A stretch of DNA of 61,738 nt, from assembly GCA_020852815.1 (NCBI GenBank), contig JADZAN010000004.1:1-61738 (forward strand), read 5' to 3'. Shown here in pieces: positions 43,947-53,200 of the stretch. The DNA comes from Gemmatimonadaceae bacterium. Its GTDB lineage: Bacteria > Gemmatimonadota > Gemmatimonadetes > Gemmatimonadales > Gemmatimonadaceae. The notes under the pieces were generated by a model. That model searched no databases. It saw only the letters and a list, made by a program, of their open reading frames with translations, and was not told the origin of the DNA. The stretch's first letter is position 1, and every line of letters begins with the position of its first letter. Made by a program: the position numbers and the translations under genes.

Positions 43947-44905
43947 GCGGCGGCTCCTTCCACGCCCAGCGTGGTGGCGAGGCCGCGCGAACCGTCGAGC
44001 CGGTGCGTCACGGTGCGCACGCGCCAGCGCGTCGCCGGCGCACCGTCCACGCCCTCGAGCGTGAGCACGTCGCCGGGGCGCACCTTGGGCGAGCCCGAGG
44101 TGATGACGACCCCCTGCACAGTGCGCCGGCTGCGCCGCTGCTGGCGTGCCGTGGCGACGGCATCGGCCGCGTCGAGCGTGCGCAGCGCGCCGGCGATAGC
44201 ATTGCCGATCGCGCCACCGGCGCCGCTCGCCGAGTCGCCGCGCAGCCAGTGCCATTGCGCCGAACCCGACTCGCTCGCCGCCCCGTAGGCGCGCGCGCCG
44301 CGCGCGTCCGGCTGGGTGTACCCCGCCAGCTGCCACTGCACGAGATCGGCGCCGCGGCGCAACGTGTGGACGTTGGGCGCCGCGTTCACCGGGACGAATC
44401 GCACGCCGCCAGTGGCACTCGACCCCACTTCCGCGCCAATCACCGCTGCCAGCTCGCGCAGGTGCGACCAGATGGTGCGCTGCACATCCACGGCAAACCA
44501 GGGAAGACGGAGCGAGGCATCGATCTCGTCTGCCTGCACGGAGCCCAACATGTCGCGCACGATGTCGCCGACGGTTTGGTCTTCCCAGCTCTGCGAGCGA
44601 CGGTCGCGCGAGAGCTTCGCGGTGTGCGATAGCGCGTCGATCACTACGTACCCTTCACGCACCTCGGCGCGCGTCACTTCGCCTGCCGACACGTCCTCGA
44701 GCGCGTCGCGTTCGCCCATCGCGAGGGCAAATGGATCGCCCGGGGCGAGGTTCGCCAGTTTCGAGGTGGACCAGAGGACGGCGCGCATCGCGTCGTGCTC
44801 TCCGCCAGACGCAAGGCGCGCCTCCACCAGGACGACGCCGCCTTCCGCAGAGGTGAGCGAACGGCTTCCCGAGGTGAGTTTGGCGACCGGGTGACGGATG
44901 ATCAT
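43943..44905 (-). CDS. Tail hub protein, gpD/VgrG N-terminal-like
   Basis: 320 residues from the ATG at 44905, overlapping the upstream stop by four. The pattern fits the phage late control D / gp27 hub: an early beta domain (GVVLVEARLASGGEHDAMRAVLW, LAPGDPFALAMG), then SRDRRSQSWEDQTVGDIVRDML and FAVDVQRTIWSHLRELAAVIGAEV, the usual 'S-x-x-x-L-x-x-L-A' helix of hub proteins, followed by a C-terminal OB-like part (SPKVRPGDVLTLEGVDGAPATRWRV). Hub trimers adapt the tube to the spike. The neighbouring spike and PAAR genes support this. Confidence 0.82.
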   Translation of the reverse strand: MIIRHPVAKLTSGSRSLTSAEGGVVLVEARLASGGEHDAMRAVLWSTSKLANLAPGDPFALAMGERDALEDVSAGEVTRAEVREGYVVIDALSHTAKLSRDRRSQSWEDQTVGDIVRDMLGSVQADEIDASLRLPWFAVDVQRTIWSHLRELAAVIGAEVGSSATGGVRFVPVNAAPNVHTLRRGADLVQWQLAGYTQPDARGARAYGAASESGSAQWHWLRGDSASGAGGAIGNAIAGALRTLDAADAVATARQQRRSRRTVQGVVITSGSPKVRPGDVLTLEGVDGAPATRWRVRTVTHRLDGSRGLATTLGVEGAAA

Positions 44906-46146
44906 GATGCCACCTCGTCCAGGTCGAGCCCTTCGTTGCGCGCCGCACTGTCGAGCGTCCAGGCCAGCTCGTCGCCACTCAGCGTCCAACCGCGCCGCGT
45001 GGCGTGCAGCTGTTGCAGCATCGGGGCGCGCTCGACGTCACCGCGCTCGATGGCCGTCGACAGCTCCGCGTCTCCCGACTGTTCGGCCGCCCAGCGTGCG
45101 AGCCCGCGGAAGCCGCCGGCCGGGGCGACCGGTTCGCTCATTGCCGGCATCGTCACACCGCTCCGCTCATCACCGCGCCGCGACTCAGCGCGCACGCCAC
45201 TGCGCTCGCCGTCGCGTGGTGCGCTCCCCCGCATCGCAACGCCGCCCGAAGCGGACGGACGCCGCTCGCGCGCGTGATCGTCAGTTGCAACATTCCGAGT
45301 CGTGAACGCCTTGTTCGCCCGCGCATCGTACTCCTTCGCGCCTCGACGCTCGAGGCGGCGCACCAGGTTGGTCATGGCGTCGATGGCGCCGAGCGCGTCG
45401 CGCACCCTCTCACGCGTCGTGGCCTTGTCTCGCGTAGCCTGTCGCTCACCTTCCTTGGCGCCTCGTGACGTCGTAGCGTCCTTGTCGAACTGCGACAGGA
45501 TGCGCGCGACTCCAGCGGCAGACTTCGCGACCTCACGCACCACGCTGCGCGCCACACCTGCCGCGTCAGTCTTGCGCCTGACGGCGGGCGTCCTTCCGAG
45601 TGCCATCTGGCGGCGCGCGACGTTGGCGAGCAGGTCGCCGAGCAGCTTCGCGAGACGCTCTCCCTCGTTCTCCTTGCGCGTGGTTTCGTGCTCCATGGCC
45701 CGCGAGGTCCTCGCTCGCTCCTCGCCGGCGGCACCGAGCTCTGGTCGGGCTGCGCGCTTCTCCTCTTTCAACAACTGATCTACCCTGTGCCACTCGGCCA
45801 CCGGTCCGCGCGGGTGGCCGGCTTTCTCCATCTCGTGCGGCGCAGCGCTCGACACGGTGCTCGACGAGCGTCGGCGCGGCGACGCGGCGCGCTCGTCGTT
45901 TCGCGCCTCACTCGCGTCGCTCGACTCGTCGGCATGCGCATCGATCGACGAGGGGAACTGCGCGATGTCGGGAACCGCCGTGAGGACCTGCGTCGCGCGC
46001 GCTCCCTGCTCCACGATCGGCGGGACGAGATCCCGCGCGATGCGCACCAGTCGCTCCGCCAGCTGCTCGTCGTGACGGACGAGCGCCAGTGGCGCCCCGC
46101 CGGCGGCGAAGAGCGAACGAAGCGAGGGGAGCGGTGCGCGGCTCAT
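44902..46146 (-). CDS. Charged helical protein between tail chaperone and hub genes
   Basis: 414 residues from the ATG at 46146, four-base overlaps on both sides. The composition is striking: very rich in Arg, Ala, Glu, Asp and Ser with few large hydrophobic residues, long predicted helices and a low-complexity middle (GAKEGERQATRDKATTRERV; GSAPRDGERSGVRAESRRGD). The last 65 residues look ordered (FRGLARWAAEQSGDAELSTAIERG to ELAWTLDSAARNEGLDLDEV). In phages this slot holds the tape-measure protein, but there is no hydrophobic C-terminal segment and 414 residues would give a tube of only about 60 nm. It may be a shortened tape measure, or a hub-loading protein. I cannot name a family. Confidence 0.55.
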   Translation of the reverse strand: MSRAPLPSLRSLFAAGGAPLALVRHDEQLAERLVRIARDLVPPIVEQGARATQVLTAVPDIAQFPSSIDAHADESSDASEARNDERAASPRRRSSSTVSSAAPHEMEKAGHPRGPVAEWHRVDQLLKEEKRAARPELGAAGEERARTSRAMEHETTRKENEGERLAKLLGDLLANVARRQMALGRTPAVRRKTDAAGVARSVVREVAKSAAGVARILSQFDKDATTSRGAKEGERQATRDKATTRERVRDALGAIDAMTNLVRRLERRGAKEYDARANKAFTTRNVATDDHARERRPSASGGVAMRGSAPRDGERSGVRAESRRGDERSGVTMPAMSEPVAPAGGFRGLARWAAEQSGDAELSTAIERGDVERAPMLQQLHATRRGWTLSGDELAWTLDSAARNEGLDLDEVAS

Positions 46147-46649
46147 GCCGTGGCCACCGGGCGCTCTTCGCGCGACAGCATCTCCAGGTAGAGCAGGACC
46201 TGCCCCACCGTGAGCTCGGCGCACTCGTTCGGTGTCCAGCCGAACTCGCGCGCCAGGATGAAGCACGCCTTGGCGAGCGGGGCGCGCACCGCTTCCTCGA
46301 GGTCGTCACCGTCCACGGCAAGACCGCTGATGGCGTTGACCTGCTCGGTGAGGTACTGCGCGACGCCGGCGGGGAGCGATGCCACCTGTTCCACCGTCAT
46401 GGCCGGTGACACCAGCGACTGCTGCACCATCAGGACGCTGGTGAGGACGCGCTGTTCACGCGCGGCGCGCACGGCGCGGTCCACGTCGCGCACCTGCAGC
46501 GGGCGCAACACCACTTCCCCCGCAGGCACGTCGTCGTTGGAGTGGCCCGCGGCGGCCGGCGTGCGACCGAACAGCGCTCCCGGTATCTCCACCGTGAACG
46601 TCGTCTCGCTCGACGCCAGCAGGTCGCTGGCCGACAGTCGGCGGGCCAC
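46143..46649 (-). CDS. Tail assembly chaperone-like protein
   Basis: 168 residues from a GTG at 46649, three bases past the tube stop; a GTG at 46685 would add 12 residues and overlap the tube gene. The C-terminal helix pair with a WTP-x-E-C-x-x-L-T-x-x-Q-x-x-x-Y-L-E-x-L pattern (FGWTPNECAELTVGQVLLYLEML) resembles small proteins encoded after the tube in P2-like and Mu-like tails, which escort the tape measure. The N-terminal part includes FTVEIPGALFG and EVVLRPLQVRDVDRAVRAARE. Role inferred from position and size. Confidence 0.6.
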   Translation of the reverse strand: MARRLSASDLLASSETTFTVEIPGALFGRTPAAAGHSNDDVPAGEVVLRPLQVRDVDRAVRAAREQRVLTSVLMVQQSLVSPAMTVEQVASLPAGVAQYLTEQVNAISGLAVDGDDLEEAVRAPLAKACFILAREFGWTPNECAELTVGQVLLYLEMLSREERPVATA

Positions 46650-46651
46650 GG

Positions 46652-47149
46652 TCAGCTCGCCTTCTTCTCGTCCGTCTTCACCCACAACGCGCGGAAGTCG
46701 ACATTCTCCATCACGAAGTCATCCTCCGGGAGCGAGTAGTTCCACGCGCTGAGCTGCACCCCCATCACCGTGACGGTGGCAGGATTGTCGGGATCGGCGG
46801 GGTTCTTGAGTTCGACGCTCAGGTTGAACGAGGGCCCCACGAAGGCGCCCGCCGGGCGCGCGTCCGCGGCGTCGCCCAACATCAGGCGCAGCAGGGCGCC
46901 GTTCACGTAGGCGCGCTGGATGCTCCCGGTGACGTTGAGATTCCCCGGACGGATGTCGGTCGCGAAGCGCTGCCCCAGCTCGTGGAACGCCCGCACGTCG
47001 TTGGTGACCTTGATGGTGACGCCGGTGCAGCGCCCAACCGGCGTGAGCGAGAAGGTGTCCGACACTTTCTTGGCGGCATCCCCGGCGGGACCGCTCTCGA
47101 ACGCCACGGAGATCGTTCCGTCGGCGCCGTGGTACACTGTGGTGGCCAT
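46652..47149 (-). CDS. Contractile-tail tube protein
   Basis: 165 residues; GGAG nine bases before the ATG. A compact beta-rich protein directly after the sheath gene: HGADGTISVAFESGPAG, TGVTIKVTNDVRAFHELGQRF, RPGNLNVTGSIQRAYVNGALLRLMLG, then VELKNPADPDNPATVTVMGVQLSAWNYSLPEDDFVMENVDFRAL split into short strands. The 'xPGxxxxxGxxxRxxVNGxLLxLLLG' block and the late 'DFVxEN' strand match the XkdM/gp19-type tube family. Hexamers stack inside the sheath. Confidence 0.85.
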   Translation of the reverse strand: MATTVYHGADGTISVAFESGPAGDAAKKVSDTFSLTPVGRCTGVTIKVTNDVRAFHELGQRFATDIRPGNLNVTGSIQRAYVNGALLRLMLGDAADARPAGAFVGPSFNLSVELKNPADPDNPATVTVMGVQLSAWNYSLPEDDFVMENVDFRALWVKTDEKKAS

Positions 47150-47167
47150 GTGCGATGCTCCGTCTGG

Positions 47168-48601
47168 TTATTGAAGGTTCATGATGACCTTGATGACATC
47201 GATCGAGAACGTCGGCTGCAACGTCATCGTCACGATGGCCTCGCCGTTGATCTCCTGCGCGCGCGTTGCGGTGACGGCGAGCGTGTAGCCCGTCAGCATC
47301 TCGTCCAGCACCATCCCCGACAGGAAGCCATCGAGCGTCGCCTTGAGCGCGGCGCGCACGCGCGAGTTGTTGAGGCGCCCTATGTACGGATTGCTCCCGC
47401 GCCGCACGCCCTCCTTGGCAAAGTCGACGATGCGGCGCACACTCACCTGCTTGAACGGGCCGTCATCGGTCGTGATCCCCTTCACGATGCGGAAGCCCAG
47501 GTCCTTCCTCACGGCGAGGACGCGCGAGTTCACGAGCCCCTTGAGCTGGGCGCGCGTGTACTCGGGGACGAGGCCAGCCACCGGGAGGTCCTTGTTGGTG
47601 AGCGAGATGTGCGGGGCCAGCGCCGCCATCTTCCCGGCGATGAGTGCCGCGGTGTATGGGGGCGGGAGCGTGACGACCGTCGTCTTCTCCCCCGCGCGCG
47701 CCGGGTCATCGGCGCGGATGGCCGGCGCCACGAAGACCAGGCGTCCGTTGCGCAACGAGGTCGCCTCGCTGTTGACGGTACTGGCGTCGCCGTTCGAGGC
47801 GCCCAGCACGCCGATGCGCTCGTGCGCGGCGTTCTCGGTCGCCTCGAGATGGGCCAGGAGCGGCGCCGAGGCCGTGGCCGGCCCCTCCCCTGCCACCACG
47901 ACGATGTTCACCGTCGCCCCCTCGAGAAGGGCCAGCGCGTCGGCGATGGTGGTAGCGGTGGCGGGATTCCCGTTCCCCGCCCCCGCCTTGGATTGCGCGA
48001 CGGTGCCGGCACGCGGCCGCTTGGCCACGTCGCCAGCTGCAACGACTCCCGCCGTGGCAATGCGCGACGTGTCGTTGATCGCCGCCGCCAGCTCGCCGGC
48101 GCCGGCGCCGCTGAACGTCTCCTTCTCACGCCCGCGCGTGAGGGTGATCGTTGCCGGCTCCCCCTGGGCGTCGGTGACCGTCACCACGACGCTGTTGGCC
48201 CACGTCCCCCTGGACGTCGCGGTGAGCGTGAAGAGCGTGGCCGGGCTGTTGCCGCCAGCTGCATCTGGGATGCTCCACTCCGCCGAGTCCATCCCCGCCC
48301 CGTCGATGCGTACGGCGAGCACGGTGGAGGCGCCGCCGGCAAACAGTTGCTGGCAGGCGCGCGTGAGGGTGAGCGCGGCGGCCTGCGCGCTGGTGGCGTC
48401 GGGCCAGCGGTCGGCTGCCCCAAAGGTGTCGAGCACCTCGCTGTAGCTCCCCAGCGTCACCACCTGCCCCAGCGGACCGCGTTGCGCCGTGCCAACAATG
48501 CCGACGTTGCCAGTCGCGATCCCTCCCACGCCTATCAAGCCCTCGGCCCGCACGTCGATGTACGTGCCCGGGAGGATCGTCTCGGTGATTGTCTCGCTCA
48601 T
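47168..48601 (-). CDS. Contractile tail sheath protein
   Basis: 477 residues; AAGGAG lies five to seven bases before the ATG, the strongest ribosome binding site in the cluster, fitting the most abundant product. The N-terminus (PGTYIDVRAEG, then NVGIVGTAQRGPLGQVVTLGSYSEVLDTFG) and C-terminus (RRIVDFAKEGVRRGSNPYIGRLNNSRVRAALKATLDGFL and the final strand NGEAIVTMTLQPTFSIDVIKVIMNLQ) are classic sheath. The middle (about 110-330) is the variable outer domain. Only one sheath gene is present, unlike the two or three of many extracellular systems. Confidence 0.96.
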   Translation of the reverse strand: MSETITETILPGTYIDVRAEGLIGVGGIATGNVGIVGTAQRGPLGQVVTLGSYSEVLDTFGAADRWPDATSAQAAALTLTRACQQLFAGGASTVLAVRIDGAGMDSAEWSIPDAAGGNSPATLFTLTATSRGTWANSVVVTVTDAQGEPATITLTRGREKETFSGAGAGELAAAINDTSRIATAGVVAAGDVAKRPRAGTVAQSKAGAGNGNPATATTIADALALLEGATVNIVVVAGEGPATASAPLLAHLEATENAAHERIGVLGASNGDASTVNSEATSLRNGRLVFVAPAIRADDPARAGEKTTVVTLPPPYTAALIAGKMAALAPHISLTNKDLPVAGLVPEYTRAQLKGLVNSRVLAVRKDLGFRIVKGITTDDGPFKQVSVRRIVDFAKEGVRRGSNPYIGRLNNSRVRAALKATLDGFLSGMVLDEMLTGYTLAVTATRAQEINGEAIVTMTLQPTFSIDVIKVIMNLQ

Positions 48602-48703
48602 GTCATCTCCTTGTGGCCAGGGCGTGCCGTGTGGTGCGTGGGTGGTGAGGGTGCGATGCGACGCTGGGTACGTCGCGCGAGTGGGGCGTGAAGGGTGGAG
48701 GCA

Positions 48704-49603
48704 TCAACCGGGTACCGTGATGACGTCGCGCACGATCGCGCCCGTCGCGCGGTCGGTCGTGATTGCCTCGAGGCGCGTCCTCACCGGGATGCGCCGGATC
48801 ACGCCGCCTGACGAGTCGGCGCGGTCGATGAGGTGCTGGTACTCGAAGGCGAAGGTCGCCGCACGCCGGAAGTGCGCGACCGCCTGCTGGGCGGGCGCGA
48901 CGTTGGCAATTGGCGGGCGATGCGCCGCCACCCCTAACGACGTAAGGGAGATCGAGAGCAGGAGCTGGATGTCGTCGCGCGCCTCCGGGCCCTGGAGGCG
49001 CCGCACCACGGAGGCGCCCAGCGCCTGCGCGTCGGCGGCGCTCGCCGCACAACAGTCGACGCGCAGCGTCCCCACGATGCGTTCCGTGCGCCGCTCCCAC
49101 TCCCCCAGGAAGTACTGCAGCTGCAACGTGCCGGCGTTGGGGAGCGCATCGCCAAAGACCAGCGTCCCCGTGAGCGCATCGGCGCGCACGTCTCCCGCCT
49201 GCGGCGCCCCCGGCACCACGGTGAACGTCGACGCGCCGAGCCGCACGATGAGGTCGACATTGGCCAGTGCCCCTTCGCTCCCGTCGGCACGCACCTGCCC
49301 ACCATGCGGCATCACGAGCGAGCGACGGTCGGCGCTCAACAGCGTGAACGTCGGGTCGGTTGCCAGTACGGGGTTGGCGAGATCGATCGACGTCGCGACC
49401 GGGAGTGCGCCGTGCATCAACTCGCCGCGATCGCCGAGCCCCACGCGACGCCGCTCGGTGGCATCGAGCGACAAGACCACACTCGGCAGGTCGCCGGCGG
49501 CGAAGGGATCGGTGACCCCGATGCGCGACGCGGCTACCACGGGGGAGAGCGGCGTGGCGGCGAGGTAGGTGGTGACTGCATCGAGGAAGGCGAGTTCGGC
49601 CAT
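48704..49603 (-). CDS. Cluster protein upstream of sheath, possible tail terminator/cap
   Basis: 299 residues; starts one base after the previous stop and ends 102 bases before the sheath start. No firm family. The N-terminal part (AFLDAVTTYLAATPLSPVVAAS) is followed by beta strands (DLPSVVLSLDATERRRVGLGDRG; TLQLQYFLGEWERRTERIVG) and a helical C-terminal part with QLLLSISLTSLG and AVAHFRRAATFAFEYQHLIDRA. Terminal proteins and gpR/gpS-type completion proteins often sit just before the sheath, so a cap or terminator role is possible. Confidence 0.5.
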   Translation of the reverse strand: MAELAFLDAVTTYLAATPLSPVVAASRIGVTDPFAAGDLPSVVLSLDATERRRVGLGDRGELMHGALPVATSIDLANPVLATDPTFTLLSADRRSLVMPHGGQVRADGSEGALANVDLIVRLGASTFTVVPGAPQAGDVRADALTGTLVFGDALPNAGTLQLQYFLGEWERRTERIVGTLRVDCCAASAADAQALGASVVRRLQGPEARDDIQLLLSISLTSLGVAAHRPPIANVAPAQQAVAHFRRAATFAFEYQHLIDRADSSGGVIRRIPVRTRLEAITTDRATGAIVRDVITVPG

Positions 49604-49604
49604 G

Positions 49605-50201
49605 TCACGCCCCCCCGAAGAGCGACTTGAGGGGTGACAGCACCTCGCCCAATCCGCCTAACGCCGACTTGAGCGCATCGGCCCCCGGCTTGATCGGGGC
49701 CACCACATCCCCCACCTCGGGGAGTGTGTCGACCATGGCGGGGAGGTCGAGCGCGTCGAGCCCGAGCTCGGCGAGCGCATCGAGTTCCAGCCCCAGCTCC
49801 GAGCCAAGGTCGCTCGCCGGCGCTGGCGGCGCGGGTGGCTCGGTGAACTCGCGCAGCACAATGCGATAGAAGAAGGTGTCGGGTGCATCGGCCGACTCCT
49901 CGAAGGCCAGCGCCTCGATCCAGACTTGTTCGAGCTCGCTCTCCTTGGCGATGTCGGCGACGAAGTCGACCGGGGCGCCGGCGAGGTATTGTTCGCGCAC
50001 GTCCTTGAGGAAGGTGTCGCGCGCGTCGTCGCCGGAGAGCGATCCCTCGATCTCGATCACCAGCGCCCCGCGCCCCAGGTCCTGGTGCAGGTCGCCGGAG
50101 AGTCCCGGCACCTCGAGCGTCACCAGGCGCCGCGCCTCGGAGGCGCGGATGCGGGTGATGCTGGGCGGGGACCACCCCCCGATCATCGGCCGGATGCGCA
50201 T
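49605..50201 (-). CDS. Small baseplate- or hub-like protein, unknown
   Basis: 198 residues from the ATG at 50201, with GAGGGG close upstream; it begins 10 bases after the propeller gene. A beta domain of about 110 residues carries RRLVTLEVPGLSGDLHQDLG and the pattern VIEIEGSLSGDDARDTFL with YLAGAPVDFVADI, similar in outline to the 'E-x-x-G-x-L-x-G-x-x-A' domains of circularisation/LysM-linked baseplate proteins. The C-terminal tail is Pro/Ala- then Leu/Gly-rich (LDALDLPAMVDTLPEVGD; ALKSALGGLGEVLSPLKSLF). No LysM motif. Weak assignment. Confidence 0.45.
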   Translation of the reverse strand: MRIRPMIGGWSPPSITRIRASEARRLVTLEVPGLSGDLHQDLGRGALVIEIEGSLSGDDARDTFLKDVREQYLAGAPVDFVADIAKESELEQVWIEALAFEESADAPDTFFYRIVLREFTEPPAPPAPASDLGSELGLELDALAELGLDALDLPAMVDTLPEVGDVVAPIKPGADALKSALGGLGEVLSPLKSLFGGA

Positions 50202-50211
50202 GTCCCCTCGT

Positions 50212-53200
50212 TCACGGTTGGAACGCCAGGGCACGCATGGCGGCGTTGTTGCCTAACGCGCCGCCATTGAAGAAGCGCCAGAAGCTGTCGATCCCCGTGA
50301 TGTCGACCAGGTCGGGGAACGGGTCGAGCACCGTCGTCCCCGCCGCGTCGGTCACGTTCGCCATCGCCACGAGGATGATCCCCTTCTGCCCGGGCGCGTT
50401 GTCCGGGTCGGGGTCGTTCGCCGGACCGGCGGCGAAGTTCATCGGGAACTCGGCCACGGCCCACCCGCCAGCGGGGATGTTCGTCAGCGTCGCCGAGGGG
50501 ATTACCTCGCGCCAGTTGGCGCCATCCGGGCCGGGAACACCCAGCGCGACGCGGGGGACGATGAAGAGCCGCACCACGCTGCGCGGGATGGGCTGCTGCG
50601 TGCGGTTGGTCACCCGCACGTAGACGAAGTTGCTGCCGCCGTGCGCCACGTCGCCCGCGTGCGCGTCGGTGAGGTCGACGAACTCATTGGCGAGGCTGGC
50701 GGCCGGCACTTGCGCCTGCCGGACGATGATATCGGGGCTGCGCCCCCCCCACGCCACCCCTCCGCGCTCGCCGCGGTCCGAAGTCACGTCGCGGATGAGG
50801 ATCGTGTCGCGATCCACCCCCGCCACGTGCAACGCGGCCCGCCGCTCGCCGCGCACGAAGGCGTCCACCGCCCCCGCCGGGACGTTCGCCAGCGCATCCT
50901 GTCCGCTCGTGGCAATGGCGAGGAAGGCGATGTTCGTCGTGATCTCCAGCTTCGGGATCACACGGAACGCGACGACGTGCGGCTCACCGGGTCGCAGTTC
51001 TCCCTCGGTGATCTTGTCCGCCTTGGTCCACGGTGACCCGGCGCCGGGGGTGCCGGGAAAGTTGAAGGCCGCGTCGATGGCCGGGACGGCGACCGGGTTG
51101 CCGGCGTCGGCATAGTAGAGATGCACGTCGACGTTGTTGGCCACCGAGTGCCCGCGGTTCTGCACCTGCACGTAGACGATGTTCTGGTCGCCGACGAGCG
51201 CGCGGTCGGGGACGAGCACCTCGTCGAACTCGGCGCCGTCGATCTGCTCGCCGAAGTTCCACGCCTCGGAGCGCTGGTAGCGCGGTGAGTCGATGCGGAT
51301 GTCGATCGCGTGCGTGACATCGACGGGGCCGGCGGGGGTCGGCGGTGCCGCTGGCGCGGCCGCCCCCACCGGCGGACGCGCGGCGATGCCGACGCGCGGG
51401 TCGGCGCCTAACGTGTTGGCCGCCACGTACGGACGTCCATCGTCGCCCGCGTGGTTGCGGATCACGAGTCGCACGGGGGGGAACTGGAATGCCGCGGGCG
51501 TCACCCCGGCGAGTGACACCTCGAACGCCCCGCGCCCCAACGTCGCGCAGCGCAGCGTCTGCGTGACGGCGTGTGTTTCGAGGTCGGTGATGGGGACGAG
51601 CGGGAGTCCCTGGCTGAAGGTGCGCCACGTCGGGTTCGCCCCCGCACCCGGCGCCATCGATCCCACGGCGGGCAGGTCGCGCGCCACGTAGACCCCCGCC
51701 GCCGTCCCGATGAAGAGCGTGGTCTGGCTCGCCGGGTCCCACGCCGCGGCAAGGTATGGGCTCGCCGGGAGCCCGGTGTCGACCTGGTGCCAGTTCGCGC
51801 CGGTGTCGTGCGTGATGTGCACCTGCCCTCGTGCACCACCGTTGAGTGCAGTCGTCACCGCCACCACGGCGGCGTTGGCGGGATGCGCCGCGATCGACGT
51901 GATCGGAAAGCCGGCGAGCGTGAGCGCGCGCGTCCAGGCCGGCCCCACCACGCCGCCTCCGACGCTGGAGGGGAGTGCGCCCGCCAGGTGCACCACCTCG
52001 CCCCGGTCGCCCCCGCCCCACACGTGGTTGCCATCCGGGGAGAAGGCGACAGTCGTCACGTTGGACGCTGCGGGGATCCCCGTGTTGGCCGTCGCGATGT
52101 TGAAGCCGTCGCTCGTGAACTGGAGCACCCCGGTCGACCCGTACAGCGCGAGATCGGGCGTAGTCGGGTGTGCGGCGAGGGCGCGCACAAAGAAGTTGGT
52201 CGGCGCCTGGATCGCCTGCGTCTCGTGATACGGCGCGAACTGGTTGTTAGGCGGCGCGAGGTCGACGAGCGGAACGATGTGGAACGCCGCGACGCTGAAG
52301 GTGGAGACGTCAACGCGATCGGCTGAGCCCTGCCAACTGCTGTACATCCGATACGGGCTCGTGGGGTGCCATGCCATCGCCCCGCCATCGCCGCCGTCTA
52401 TCGAGTACCAGGACGGCCCGCCATACGACACGAACGTCCCGTTGTCCTGCATCCCCCCGCCGCAGAGCCCGGGGAAGGTGGCGTGCGAGGTGATGTCGAA
52501 CAGCTGCGCCGCCACCACGCCATAGCTCCGCTTGCGCCACACCGGCGCCGCTGCGCCGATGTTGTCCGTGGTCGACATCCCGCCGTCGTTGCACACCCAC
52601 ACCCGCGTCGACCCGGGCTCGAAGACCGTCGCATGGTGATCGGCATGCTGCGCGTGGTCGCCGTTGTCGTAGCGCGTCCAATCCATGATCCGCGTCCACG
52701 GCGTCGCCCCGCCGTCGGTGGTGCGGAAGAGATCCGTCGACCCCGCGATGACCATCGCCGGGTTGAGCGGGTTCACCGCCAGCGACAACGCATACCAGGC
52801 GATGCGCGTGCCGGGCTCCGGCGAGTTGGCACCAGCGACCGAGGCCCAACCCACCCCGAGGTTCGTCGACGTGAAGAGCGGCGTCGGCCGATTGCTCGCC
52901 GCAGGCGGCGCGCCTACCGGCGTCGTGTCCTGCATGATCGCGTGCGCCGTCGGCACCGGATTCGTCGGCCCCCACGCCACGCGCACGATCCCCACCATCG
53001 CCGGCCACGGCGTCCCCACCGCACCGGCGGTCGTCACCTGCCACCCTGTCATGCGGCGGTTGCGACGATCCCACGTCCCGATCGCGGTCCCGATCCCCTG
53101 GATCCCGACGAGGAGGAAGTACTGGTTGTTGTTCGCCGGATCAGCCGCGAGGGCGACGTCGGTCACCGTGCTCCCCGCGGCGACGCCCGTGATCGCCTCG

